A stretch of 64,000 nucleotides of DNA, from assembly GCA_003427395.1 (NCBI GenBank), contig BFEA01000313.1, forward strand, positions 199,238-263,237, given 5' to 3'. Below are positions 35,367 to 45,462 of this stretch, one piece after another; the first letter of the stretch is position 1; every line of letters begins with the position of its first letter. Below the pieces are notes generated by a model. That model was not told the DNA's origin and made no database searches. It saw nothing but the letters and a program-made list of their open reading frames with translations. The DNA comes from Chara braunii (taxonomy: Eukaryota; Streptophyta; Charophyceae; Charales; Characeae). The position numbers were made by a program, and so were the translations under genes.

Positions 35367-35730
35367 TGTCCACCCTGAGTCACGTCAGCACATACATAAG
35401 TAGTGTGACGGCTCACACATGAGCCTCCATCGCCTTACTTCATTTTTCAAGTCCAAACAGTCTAGGTTCCTTCTTAGTTAATTTATGTTCCTTCCATTTC
35501 ACCAGGCAGGATTCTTATTCCAATCATATATTCACTTCCCCTTTTGTTAACCTTAGTCCTGAAGAAACATAAACGGTATATCACAAAGTCATGCGGGCAG
35601 GCCAATAGAGGGGCGTAGCCTGTAAAGGTATACGGGAAAGAGTCACGCGATGCGTACCTCATGGTTCCCTGCCTCCAGAGTTCCTCCTGAACTCCGGTAG
35701 AGCTCCCACAATCGCCCTGTATTCGGTCAT

Positions 35731-36009
35731 GTACAATCTACGCAATTGATTGTCTGAACCTTTAGCAAATACTTAGGATTGTCTTGGAGGGAATACATTA
35801 TCAGACATTCGTAGCCGAGAAGATAGATGTCAGAGAGGGTCAATCAAGGAAAAGAATGGAGGATGATGGAGAAGGCCGGCACCATCACACAGAGACAGTG
35901 TCTCTCTCCTCTTCAATGTCTCGCACTCTCTTCCTCTCTGACTTCTACCTGTCTTGCGATGCTTCAACAATAGCAATAGCCGAACAAGCAAATCATCCAA
36001 TAATAACAA
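35731..36009. other. No gene seen
   Basis: Transition from the LTR fragment to low-complexity DNA. Only short frames without recognisable content. Confidence 0.5.
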
Positions 36010-36059
36010 TAATAATAATAAATGAGGTAGTAATGATAATAAAATAATATCAATAACAA

Positions 36060-36092
<33 letters not shown>

Positions 36093-36115
36093 CAAAAATA
36101 ATAATAATGATGAAG
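36000..36115. repeat. (AAT)n microsatellite
   Basis: Imperfect AAT/ATAATA trinucleotide run. Confidence 0.95.
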
Positions 36116-38060
36116 GAAATACTAATAATAAATGTAAGTTAAACATTCGACCCACGGTTTTGAATAACCTTCCAAAGAATAAGCAATGGGATAGAAGGGA
36201 AAACATCTTATGTGTGTGCTCGTTGTTCGACCTGCCTGACCATAGCCTGTTATCACCCCGATGCACCGCTGCAACCCACACCGATCAGTGCCTGAGCGCT
36301 GATGCGATGTCTAGACTGCGTCCCCAGTGGCTTGCGGATACTGTGTAATGCATGGGCCTTGCGGAACATGTGCTCAGACCGCCACTATATGCGCAATCGC
36401 CTTTGCCAGAAGAACCCTTATGGCAAGGCTCCGACTGCACTTTAACCAAATGGCGTGCGTGCATCACTGTCCAAGACCTGCGCTAAAAGGTGTTGAAATA
36501 GGCCCCCTAGTGAATACTCACGCCCGCCTTCACTTAGGTTCGGTATAGAGTATACTTCTTTGTTTTTGAACCCGTGACCGGTGTGTGGGTAGTGGACTTT
36601 TGCTTGCCGTAGGTTGATGTAGCCGTAGGGACTCGATCTGCAAGTCTGTCAAGTAGGGGTTATAGCTGTGTAGGAGTCGTAGCCGCTGCTGTCCTGGAAA
36701 ATAAAGGTCGCAGCTGCTACAGACAGAAAAGGTCGACTATTTCAAATCAGCAGTACCTGGTCTCAGTCGTACTTTGCGCAGTCAACAGGTACCCAGTCTC
36801 GGTCGCACTCTGTCAAGTCAGCAAGTACCGTGCAGAATTGTGTGCACTACTGTTCCTTCTCCTTCCTTTTCTTCTTCCCCTTCTTCTGCATCCGCAACCG
36901 TTCCCGCTCTCTCTTTTTCTCTGTGTCTGTCTGTCTTATCTCTGTGTGTCTGTTTTAGTATGTCTGTAGCCCCGGTCCGTGTTTGTTCTGTGTTGTCATG
37001 CTCGCCACTGCTTCATATTGTTCGTGTGTACGCATTTGTATGTCCGTGTATGTATGTCTATGTATGTATGTCCGCTCGGTTGATCGTGTCTGTTTGCATT
37101 TGGGTGCCTGTTTGACTGTCGGTATTTGTTTGTCTTCCCTTCTCTTCTCTCCCTCTCTCCATGTTTTATCTGACAATTTGTTTGTCTGTTTCTATCTGTG
37201 TCGCATAGGGTTCAAGTTTGTAGTGGGGGTCATAGCCGTAGGATTTCGGGAAGGTCAACGTTGTATCCGCTACGGTCTTGAAAGATCGAGGTCGTAGCTA
37301 TTGGAGTGTCGAAGGGTCCAGTCCACAGACTTCTGGAAGGTCCGGAAGTGGCCCTTCAAACGTTGCTCACAGCAGACCAGAGGCAAGTGGGCATGTTGTG
37401 AGGTCTACACTGCTGAGTCAGCGGTTCCCAATCAGCAAGTACGGTGTGGTATTGTGTATATTCAGCAGGGCTGGCGGAAATGAGGCAGGCCAGCCATAAA
37501 CAGACGCATAAATCAAGGGTCATTGCCCAACCCTTCATTCATCGCTACGTGAGTCATGTGGACGTGTTGCCACAGTGACTTGTGCGAGGTGGTCTGCAGG
37601 TGCCCGAGGTGGAAGAAGTGGGCGAGAAGAAGTGTGTAGCCATAACGTAGTGATAAGTGCAGTGCAGAGTGTGTGTGCGTGCAGAGTATGCTGAGTGATG
37701 CGTGTGTACAGGAGTTCAGTGTAGTGACGAACTGAGAGTTGTGGGCGCTGTGCGCCATAACCATCTGATATGAAGTTGTATCCGAACTGTGTTATAGGTT
37801 GCCATATCTCTGAGCTTTGAGTGGACGCTGACTGGCAGTTTGTTGTGCCACCTGTTTGCTTGTAAGTATCCAACCACACTCTTCTTCTTCTTCTTCCTCT
37901 GCCTCACTTGTCTTTCTCATTCTACCCCGTCTCTACTTTCTTCGAGCGTGTTTCTTTCCTACAGTCATACTCCCATGCTCCCCTCGTGCATCTGGTCATC
38001 TTTACGACCACATTCAATCAAGGATTCGAAGCAATTCTTTTGAAAACAGTGGTTGAAAAG
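36116..38060. other. No supported gene; duplicated GT-rich blocks
   Basis: GT-rich and TGTATG-rich sequence. A block around 36600-36850 (containing TCAGCAAGTACCGTG) recurs diverged at 37200-37460 (ATCAGCAAGTACGGTG), so part of this stretch is an old duplication. No protein-like frame. Confidence 0.5.
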
Positions 38061-38065
38061 GCTGC

Positions 38066-38114
<49 letters not shown>

Positions 38115-38143
38115 GTAATAATAATAATAATAACAAAGACTTG
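38066..38143. repeat. (TAA)n microsatellite
   Basis: Nearly pure ATA/TAA run. Confidence 0.95.
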
Positions 38144-38614
38144 ATAATGAATGTATACGGGCTATCTTTCCGGTCTGGTACATTCAAAGCGAGGGCGTTG
38201 CATTCAGAGTCGACGATGAGCACCCTGCATCACAGACTCTAGTTTTGGTAAGCACTTAACCTCCTCTTTACCCTGCCATTTTCCCTTCTCGATTTGACTT
38301 CTTCTTCCTCATCCTCTTCTTTTTCTTCTTCTTCTCCTCCTTCTCCTGCTTTTTCTCCTTCTACTTCTCCTTTTTCGTCACCCCCTTCTTCTTCCTCTTA
38401 GTTCCCATATTCCTTCGAACCGTGAGGATTACAGTCGTTACTCGATCTGCGGCATAGCTCTGCTTGTTGCCATTCGACGAGCAGTAAGCTTGGCAACAGT
38501 GCTGACCACTGAGCAAAAACAAAAAAACAAAAAAGGCCACGGCCACAGGTAACCTTCAACCTCTCTTGCTGCTTTCCCCCCCCCGTCTTTGTCCCGCTAC
38601 GATCCTATTCAAAT

Positions 38615-38750
38615 CCAATAATAATAATAATAATGATAATAATAATAATAATAGTAATAATAATAATAATAACTACATATATATAATAATAATAATATTA
38701 ATAATATTAATAATAATAACAATAATAATAATAATAATAATAATAATCAC
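38615..38750. repeat. (AAT)n microsatellite
   Basis: Long interrupted AAT repeat. The Asn/Ile-rich frame through it is a by-product. Confidence 0.95.
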
Positions 38751-39179
38751 AGTAATGGGTAATAACGAACTCCAGCAATCAAACAACATCATACATATGA
38801 GATCAGATAGTCTTGACCTCGAACCAACAACAAAATTGCATCACGAAATTCATCAAATAAGAGCACACCAAGAGTTCATAGTTGACAATGCTGAAAAAGT
38901 CTCATCATCATCATCAACGAAGAACCAGAGTTGACATCCTATCTAGCTCTCGACGCCCAGACTACAAGTGGCAGCTCCAAACTAGCCTATACTATAGTGC
39001 AAGAAACTGACGACAATAACTTTTTCGAACTACGAGCATACAGCGGCCAATGCCGCATGCTTCCATCACCAGGTATGTCTCTCGCTACACTCACAACCTC
39101 GTTCCACAACACACAGATGCCACTAGCACCCAAGGTTCACTATGTGCCCCATCTCCTTCCCTCTTTCTCACTTTCACGC

Positions 39180-39183
39180 GCAC

Positions 39184-39217
<34 letters not shown>

Positions 39218-39228
39218 ACACACACAGG
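39180..39228. repeat. (CA)n microsatellite
   Basis: About 20 CA dinucleotides with one interruption. Confidence 0.95.
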
Positions 39229-39264
39229 CGGTAGTGTATCTTTCCATGTTCTAGTGGTAGATTC

Positions 39265-39368
39265 ATAGAATTTATTTTATTTTATTATTATTTATATATA
39301 ATATATATATGTACATATATATAATATATATATATATTTATATTCATATATATACATATCTATATTAT
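39265..39368. repeat. (TA)n / TTTTA-rich microsatellite
   Basis: TATATA runs with interruptions directly after a TTTTATTTTA stretch. Confidence 0.9.
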
Positions 39369-39589
39369 GTCGTTGATGGAGGTAACGTGTACCCACTCGC
39401 GGGGTTGGAGACTTACCAGTTCGCTCCCCCTCTTCTCGCTGTCGTCGTCGTCGCCGCACACGATCCGTCACGGAGTGCATCATGTCGACCACAGCATGGA
39501 GAACTTGACCGGCGCAAGCTCGCTATCTGCCGAGTCGGGTGGATGACAGATCCACCCTTGCACCAGCTGCGCGGCCAGGTGAGTCCCCT

Positions 39590-40141
39590 TTCCCTTCTTT
39601 CTCTCCTTTCCCTTCTTCTTCCTCCTTCTCCTCCTTCTTCTTCTACTCCCGCACGCTATCTCCGATGCCTTGCGCACTTTGTCTCTCCCCAGTCGTGCTT
39701 TCTTCTCGCGGTTGCCTTTCTTTTCGTCGCCACGATCACCTTTTCCCTACCTGCTGTGTGCTGCGTGTCTTCTTGCGAGCGCTTTACCTCCCCTCCCCCT
39801 CTCTCTTCTTCTTCTTCTTCTTTTTCTTCTTCTTATTTTTCTTCTTCTTCTTCAACTTCTTTTTCTCCTCTTTCTTCTTTCTTCTTCTCCTTCTCCTTCC
39901 CTCTTCTTTTTTTATGTGCGTTTCCTTTTTCAATGCGCTTCCTCCCCGCTCGCTGCCTCCTCGCTGCTTCTACCACGCAGTCCCTCCGTTGCTCCCTGGG
40001 TGGCTCTTCCTCGCCGTTCTCATTGTCTCGCTCTCTTCCCCATGCGCAACGTTCTCCGCGAGCTCGCTTTTATGCCCAACGCTCTTCCACTCTCTTTTCT
40101 TCTCCTCCCTTCTCCTCCTCCTCCTCCTTCTTCTTCTTCTT

Positions 40142-40175
<34 letters not shown>

Positions 40176-40195
40176 GCCTCCTTCTTCACTCGCTA
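39590..40195. repeat. (CTT)n and pyrimidine-rich low-complexity region
   Basis: Plus strand is almost entirely pyrimidine, dominated by CTT. The long Ser/Phe/Leu frames on plus and Arg/Lys frames on minus are compositional artefacts. Confidence 0.9.
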
Positions 40196-40586
40196 GCCGG
40201 TATTTGCCCCGCGTTCCCCTTCTGCCTGTGCTCGCTTATCTTACCATCGTGCACTTTCTGCCGGCCTACGCTACCCCCGCGCGGCTCCCCCTTCCGTTCT
40301 TTCTTGCCCCTTGTCTCCCGCGCCTTCGTGATGTCGCGCCGTAGTCCCTTAGCGGGTCAGTTCGCTCGTGATATCGGTCAGCCCGTTGCGAGCTACTTAA
40401 ACCAAATTTGCCCCGGTTTCGGAGGCAGATTCACTTTAGTGAATCTATGAAAACAATAACAACGGGTCCATAAAAGAAAACTAAGAAAAATAGAAGGAAA
40501 CGAATCTAACTAAAACCAAAAATAAAAATGAAAAAAAAAAGGAAAAGAAAAGAAATCCAAATTGCTAACTACCCCGTCGTGCCAAC

Positions 40587-41779
40587 TGTTACAACGGGGC
40601 CTAACAGTAACTAATCCCATTTTTGAGGAACTTCATTTTTCTTGCCCTGGCTGATCCGGGATACTCAGACTGCTGGCCGGCCCCTCTTACTGCCGCTATT
40701 CCCTCTTTTTTTCCCCTCGGCACCTCCCGTCGGCGCTTGTCGCGGCGGTACATAGTGCTTTCATCCGGACTCCCCGGCCCGGACGGTCCCGTCCACCTGA
40801 TGTCAGGTTATTTTATTTTTGTTGTCGTTGCGTCTGATCCAGGATCCCCCTGGGTTGCTCCAGGTGCCCTCCGTCTTTACCGTCTCACGCCCGTCTCTCC
40901 TCATTCTGTCGTCAATTTTTGTCAGCACCCGACTTCCCCTCTTTTTCTTATTATCCCTAATCTCTCCCCTTTTTCCGGCGTCGTCCCGGGTGACGTCCCA
41001 CCCTCGTGTACTCCCCTCAGGTCGGTCGCCCTTTATTCCGCCGACGGCTCCGGTCTTCAGCCCCCGTCAGCGGCTCCCGACGCTTTATCTCGTCGATACC
41101 CGTCCTGTTAGTCGTTCCGCGGGTGCTGCAATTTTATCTAGGCCCAAGCGGTCCCTGGCACTTCGGCCCACCTGCATTACGTCTTTCCCTTGGTCTCACG
41201 TGGTTCCCGGTACTTCGCCCTGCTGGCACCACGCCGTCCCCTGGTCCCGCGTGGTCCCCGACTCTTTGTCCTGCCGGTACCTTCCCCGTCCTTCGATCCC
41301 ATGTGGTTCCCGGCACTCCTGCCCCACCTGTACCACGTCTTCCCTTGGTGCTCCTGACGTCCTTCCACCTTGCGGCGGTCTCTGGCTCCCCCCGTTCCCT
41401 TTGTATCCCACACGCCGTTCCGCTCCGGGTGCCGATTCTCCCTAACCTGCGCCTTGTGCTCTGTCCCTTCCCACTTCCTTCCTTCCCTTACTGCGCACTT
41501 CTCATGCTGCTACCAACTTCCCGGCGGCTATCCTCCGTCTTTGGGGAAGGAGTCGCCCTTGCGATTCTCTCACCTTCCTCTGCCTCTTCCCGCTTAGACA
41601 ATTCCTCTTTTGCTTTGGCGGTCTTGATGACTCCCGACAGCCTCTAGCCTCCTACTGTCTGTACTCAGGCTTTCAATCTTTCCAGCATTTCTTCCTCCAA
41701 TTTTTTTTGTCGTGCACAAATTGGTCAAATACAATCTCTCGAGTGACGGAAAATCATTCGGGACTCACCAGTCCCGACA
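40587..41779. mobile_element. Family-B LTR, copy B (about 1.19 kb)
   Basis: Begins TGTTACAACGG and ends CAGTCCCGACA, with TGT/ACA ends, and is homologous to about 1700-2878. A purine-rich stretch (40524-40556) lies about 30 bases to its left, as a polypurine tract would if this is the 3' LTR of a plus-strand element. To its right the sequence passes directly into an ORF1-family reading frame. The flanking 5-mers (CCAAC left, CCGGT right) do not match, so it is not a simple solo LTR. Confidence 0.7.
41140..41350. repeat. 51-bp repeats with CACGTG-like motifs, LTR copy B
   Basis: CACGTG at 41197-41202, CGCGTG at 41248-41253 and CATGTG at 41300-41305, in about 51-bp register with TCTTCCCTTGGT spacers. 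Equivalent to the array at 2190-2425 but with more decayed cores. Confidence 0.7.
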
Positions 41780-42347
41780 CCGGTTGGCTAGGGGCATCTT
41801 CTTGTGGACGGTGATCTTAGAAGATAAAGGGTTTGAGATAGGGCATCTTGTAATTGACAAAACACGAGACCTTGAGATAGGGCTCACACTCGCCGGTGTT
41901 AGCAGAGAGTGGTGGAAGTACGAAGTCTTAGCGGAATCAATAGTGAGACGACGACTGACGAGTTTTACAAGAGAGAGGCCGTTGACCGTCCGCGTCGTAA
42001 TCGGGCCCTCGCGCCCAATCTACTATCCTATAGAGAGCTGGAAGTTGGCTCTCCCTGCTTTTGTAATAAAACAAACCTATGGGAGCGTGGACTGTCTGAC
42101 TAAAGCAGTTAACCACACGATGTACGCGCTCTGGTTAGGGCTAGCGCCTCGATTTAAGGAGGCTTACTACGCAATCTGTGTGAGGTGGGGACAGTCGGAC
42201 AAGGAGACGCTAAGAGACCTGATCAACGCTACTTGTTGGATAGACTGTCCGAGGCCGGTCAATCTGATTGACTATTGCCGAACATGCATAGAGGACAGGT
42301 ACGTTGGCTTGGAGGAGCGGAGGTATCTGTTCGAGGACCAGCGATAG
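41780..42347 (+). pseudogene. ORF1-family protein, N-terminus cut by a family-B LTR
   Basis: The open frame runs from the LTR edge (first non-LTR residues about RLARGIFLWTV) to TAG at 42345, about 188 residues. It shows distant similarity to the element ORF1 at 24377-23700: GIF.W near the start, LTL.G, a VRVVIGPSRPIYYPI block matching VEVKRGDEFRIPSAP, then LALPAFVIKQTYGS matching IGLPEFLVEECLGG, and a helical C-terminus. Function unknown. It is the first of eight tightly spaced same-strand frames; the next ATG is only 5 bases after its stop. The apparent start upstream lies inside the LTR and is not native. Confidence 0.65.
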
Positions 42348-42352
42348 GGGGC

Positions 42353-42634
42353 ATGCCAAATCGGACGACTACAGGGGTTAATAAAAGCCGACAATTGGTA
42401 AACGAAGGGTTCACGGTCACTGTCTTACTCACAGCACACATAGACAAGGACCAGACAGAACAGGAGTGCCTTCGATGAGCCAGAGAATTCATACATGAGT
42501 ACCGATCAGGAGTCCTCGCATGTGTGACTTTTCAGATAAAGATAACGTACGAGGTCATGGTATGGTCGGTTGGATATCTACGAGCGGAGTTGTTCTTTGA
42601 CGAGACGGTGGTGGAAGCCAGGGACAGGGTATGA
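42353..42634 (+). pseudogene. Small unknown protein, one in-frame TGA (array gene 2)
   Basis: ATG at 42353, 5 bases after the previous stop. The frame runs 93 codons to TGA at 42632 with one internal TGA at 42476-42478. Its C-terminal part (MVWSVGYLRAELFF then DETVVEARDRV) resembles the C-terminus of the next frame (MVYGVAV ... DETPTEARSKM), which suggests tandem duplication. No known domain. The internal stop follows CGA-rich codons and fits a CGA-to-TGA change; reading on is needed for the similarity to hold. Confidence 0.5.
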
Positions 42635-42650
42635 GTCGAACTGCTTTATC

Positions 42651-43103
42651 ATGACCGAGCGTGAGTCAGCGTTATATCGACATAGACCGCGGGCTTCATA
42701 CTCTTTCCGGTGGGATCGCAGAGGATCCGACTCCTGTAAGAGCGTGGATGATAGGAATCCTCGAGTGACCGCTCATGTGAGAGTGACGAGCTGTCTGCCA
42801 GCTGATGAGCGATATGAGTCCTCCTTGCGACGACTCCCGTATGCTCGAGCTGTTTCTCAACACTTAGCACACGACGACAAGACACTACAGATTCTGATGA
42901 GGGTGAGTTTAAATGAGGAACTCTCGGACAGTGAATACAAGGAACTTGTCGAGGATGTCATAGGAGAGCAGAGGTTAGGAGCGCTTAGAGAAGTAACAAC
43001 GCAAGGTTGGATGGTGTATGGGGTGGCTGTCTGAGTGAAGGGAAGAGTGCGCTTAGAGATAGTTCGAGACGAGACACCCACGGAAGCTCGGAGTAAGATG
43101 TGA
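42651..43103 (+). pseudogene. Unknown protein, one in-frame TGA (array gene 3)
   Basis: ATG at 42651, 16 bases after the preceding stop. 150 codons with one internal TGA at 43032-43034 and the terminal TGA at 43101. The middle is charged and helical (NEELSDSEYKELVEDVIGEQ). The segment after the internal stop is the part that matches array gene 2. No recognised family. Confidence 0.5.
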
Positions 43104-43141
43104 TAGGCGTTTGGAGCTTAGAGAGAGATGGGCTGCAGAGA

Positions 43142-43489
43142 ATGAAAAATATAGAAGAGAGACTGAAGAAAGTCAAGGATCGTATCTTAGACCCGGTTCC
43201 AAAACAAGTCAAGGAGCTTGGTAACAAGATTCGGGAATGCGGATCCAACAAGAGTGAGAGTGAGTTGCGTAAAATAGAAGCAGCGACGAGGGCGTTAGAG
43301 GGACTCTTTAGAGAGGACAGAGAATTCTTCAGGAGGTGGCGTCTAGACTTTCTGGAAAGCGTTAAGGCGAGAGATCATAATAGCGAGGGATCAGAGCGGT
43401 CATTAAAGTCTGCGGAAAGGTCAGAGGACTGGTCAGAGGCTACAGCACTGAAAGAAAAGGAGGATGTAGAAGGAACGTCGGGCCAATGA
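43142..43489 (+). CDS. Short coiled-coil protein, unknown function (array gene 4)
   Basis: Open frame of 115 codons from ATG 43142; the frame is also open upstream to the previous stop, so the start could be about 14 codons earlier. The first 90 residues are strongly helical and charged (IEERLKKVKDRIL, LRKIEAATRALEGLF, DREFFRRWRLDFLESVKA), consistent with a coiled coil. The C-terminal tail is acidic and Ser/Glu-rich. It has no internal stop, unlike its neighbours, and ends 9 bases before the next ATG. No family assignment. Confidence 0.5.
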   Translation: MKNIEERLKKVKDRILDPVPKQVKELGNKIRECGSNKSESELRKIEAATRALEGLFREDREFFRRWRLDFLESVKARDHNSEGSERSLKSAERSEDWSEATALKEKEDVEGTSGQ

Positions 43490-43498
43490 AAGGAGACG

Positions 43499-44017
43499 AT
43501 GAGCGAAACGAGTGAGTATACCAATGATAAGTTTTCCTTGCATGTCATAGGGAAGTTAGATGGATCAGTGGTCTGTGTAGTGATACAATTATAACACCTA
43601 GCGAGGCTCAACTTGAATGTGATCGAAGCAGAGTGCACTCGACAAGCGGTGAGGGAAGCGCAGAAGACCGGGCTCTGGGTAGGAGAGGAGAGTGTGCGTC
43701 TGATTAAAAACGTATTGTGTGTGTCTCCCTTCGATGAGCAACCCTTGTGTAGAGCGTGGCACAAGTCCCCTCGAAAGGCTGTGAGACTCTTGGAGAGGGA
43801 GGCGAAGAAGGTTGGAGAGTTAACGGGGGTCATAGTAGACAGCCCCGTTCTTAGAATGTTCAAGGTTCACAACCGGTACTGGAAGGAAATGATTAAAACC
43901 TTAGCGGATGTTGAAGATTTTGGGGATATAGACAACTTCAAGACGTTCTACGCATTCTTAGACAATTCTGCGGAAAGAATCCTGTTGGCCCCAGTGTTAA
44001 CTGCGATGGAATGCTAG
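43499..44017 (+). pseudogene. Unknown about 172-residue protein, one in-frame TAA (array gene 5)
   Basis: ATG at 43499 (MSETSEYTNDKF). Single internal stop TAA at 43592-43594, where a CAA codon would restore the frame by one C-to-T step. After it the frame stays open to 44017. Helical, basic middle (SPRKAVRLLEREAKKVGELTG) and an aromatic C-terminal part (MFKVHNRYWKEMIKTL). No signal peptide, membrane segment or known motif. Confidence 0.5.
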
Positions 44018-44041
44018 GTGGCTCATGGGGACGGATGAGAG

Positions 44042-44521
44042 ATGTCACTACCGGACGAGGAGCTAGCGTGAAGAAGGTGGAAGTTTTCTGGATGGAGCGG
44101 ACCCAGTAAACTTGAGCACGAGAAAATACTCAAAAGTTTGAGCGTGATTAGCAGACGGGAAATCTTTCCCTACGAGGTAGTCAGGTATCAGGAAGCAAAC
44201 AATGGTTGGGACAAAAATCAATTTTATGTAATGACCGTATACTTTCCCGACTTAGGGTATTTACCTAGGGAGCACGGGGAGTTTTGTGTCTACACGAGGT
44301 GCTGGAGGATAGCCTCCTGGAAGTTGAGGGAAGAGAAGAAGAGATTGAAAGATTTAGGGAAAACTGTTGAAGCCTGTGACAACATCTCGATTTTTTACGG
44401 GTTGCCAAGACCGCCGATTCAGGACCGAGGATTAAAGAGAAATGGATGGGAGGCGATAGTAGACTTCGCTAGGATGGTCGGAACGAGGAGTGGTCCCAAG
44501 AAATCGACAAGAAGAAAATAG
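44042..44521 (+). pseudogene. Unknown protein, tandem paralogue 1, one in-frame TGA (array gene 6)
   Basis: ATG at 44042 (MSLPDEELA), then TGA at 44069-44071, then an open frame to TAG at 44519; 159 codons in all. The frame past the TGA aligns throughout with the next gene: RRWKF/RREKF, YEVVRYQ/YEVERYE, FYVMTVYF/LYVMTAGF, YLPREHGEFCVYTRCW/YLPREREVDLVYGRCW and GLPRPP/GLPKPP. The conserved cysteine-tryptophan pair and GLP.PP motif could mark a small domain. I do not recognise it. Confidence 0.6.
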
Positions 44522-44530
44522 GATGTGGGA

Positions 44531-45025
44531 ATGACTGAAGGGAGAAACATCTCTAGTCGCGACCTGGAGTTGAGAAGAGAGAAGTTTCTTGTCGAAAACA
44601 GACCGCCCGAGGAGAGCCTAGCGACTATCTGTGGCATGTTGAGTTCCTTAGGGACAAGAAAAGGGATTTCGTATGAGGTAGAGAGGTACGAGCTTGTGGA
44701 TAGCGGATGAGAGGAGATAAGTCTTTATGTGATGACCGCTGGGTTTATCCATTTAGACGTATATGATGTGAGGATCTACCTGCCTAGGGAGAGAGAAGTG
44801 GATCTTGTGTACGGTCGATGTTGGAAGCGTGCAGAAGAGATTATAGAAAGTGAAAGAGATAGGTTACTATCCTTGGGGGGAAACGTTAACTGGAACACGC
44901 GGATAATGATCTTTGAAGGACTCCCTAAACCTCCAACTCCATATCAGATTGCGCAGAAGAGAAACTTCAGCACTGTGGTTGAACTTGCCTTACGACATCA
45001 AGGGTTTGATGGCAAGAGGAGGTGA
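44531..45025 (+). pseudogene. Unknown protein, tandem paralogue 2, one in-frame TGA (array gene 7)
   Basis: ATG at 44531, 9 bases after the previous stop; 164 codons with one internal TGA at 44708-44710 and the end at 45025. Paralogous to array gene 6 along its whole length, including both sides of the internal stop, so the two flanking open pieces belong to one former gene. Divergence between the two is large (roughly a third of residues alike by eye), so the duplication is old. Confidence 0.6.
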
Positions 45026-45245
45026 GTACCCGCTGGCGGGAGCTAGTGCAGTACGACAAGAGTTGGACGATCAAGAAAGGAGGACATCGATCGATTTACG
45101 AGAGCGGTTGCGAGTTTGTACTTGCGAGGAGTTACGCGCTATAGGGAATGCGATTTGTAGGGGAGTCAGGTGCCCCGAGACAGGAGTGTTAGAGGTCAAG
45201 AGAGGTTATCTGTATAGAAGGTCAGGAAGGGCGACTTTTCCTTGA
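45009..45245 (+). CDS. Small unknown protein overlapping the previous gene (array gene 8)
   Basis: ATG at 45009 lies inside the end of array gene 7 (17-base overlap in another frame) and the frame runs 78 codons to TGA. It is charged, with two CxC/CxxxxxxxxxC-type cysteines (VCTCEELRAIGNAICRG) and a basic tail. No known family. The alternative start further upstream in the same frame would overlap gene 7 more. Real translation is unproven. Confidence 0.4.
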   Translation: MARGGEYPLAGASAVRQELDDQERRTSIDLRERLRVCTCEELRAIGNAICRGVRCPETGVLEVKRGYLYRRSGRATFP

Positions 45246-45354
45246 CAGTGGGATACGAGGTATTGAAGGGATACACAAGATCCGAGATGAGAGCAGAAGA
45301 CTGGTAGTAATATTGAGGGCGGTTGAGGGCTAGAATTAGGCGTTTAAAAATTGG

Positions 45355-45462
45355 CAGAACTGGTTCTAACATTAGGTCCAGACTGCCGGTTCTGACATTA
45401 GGTCCGGATTGTCGGCTCTAACATTAGGTCCGGGCTACTAGTTCTGACATTAGGTCCGGAGA
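45355..45462. repeat. About 33-bp tandem repeat (four units)
   Basis: The phrase TTCTAACATTAGGTCCGG or a close variant occurs four times in register just downstream of the last array gene. Confidence 0.9.

Larger units (their letters stand above)
32062..35730 (-). mobile_element. Diverged LTR fragment of the same superfamily (copy 4)
   Basis: Begins exactly at an LTR terminus (TGTCACGCGAGG at 32062) and follows the order of the other LTRs: the terminal 330-bp block (TGTAGCATAAAATAGGGTAC), CTGTTATC at about 32970, a hairpin-rich repeat array, and the GAGTTCCTCCTGAACTCC block at 35678-35720. Those landmarks lie about 3.6 kb apart in all copies. Similarity fades after about 35730. No gene is seen. 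It appears to have inserted into, or recombined with, the element 3 5' LTR. Confidence 0.7.

Noticed and set aside
39365-39583. Possible exon ending in a GT donor (CCAG/GTGAGT) near 39581
   Set aside because: No recognisable protein and no partner exon; a single donor-like site is not enough.
39309-40450. Long overlapping plus-strand frames (up to 303 codons)
   Set aside because: Driven by CTT/pyrimidine low complexity; three frames open at once.
40587-41779. Solo LTR interpretation of family-B copy B
   Set aside because: Flanking five bases do not match, so it is more likely one end of a larger or truncated element.
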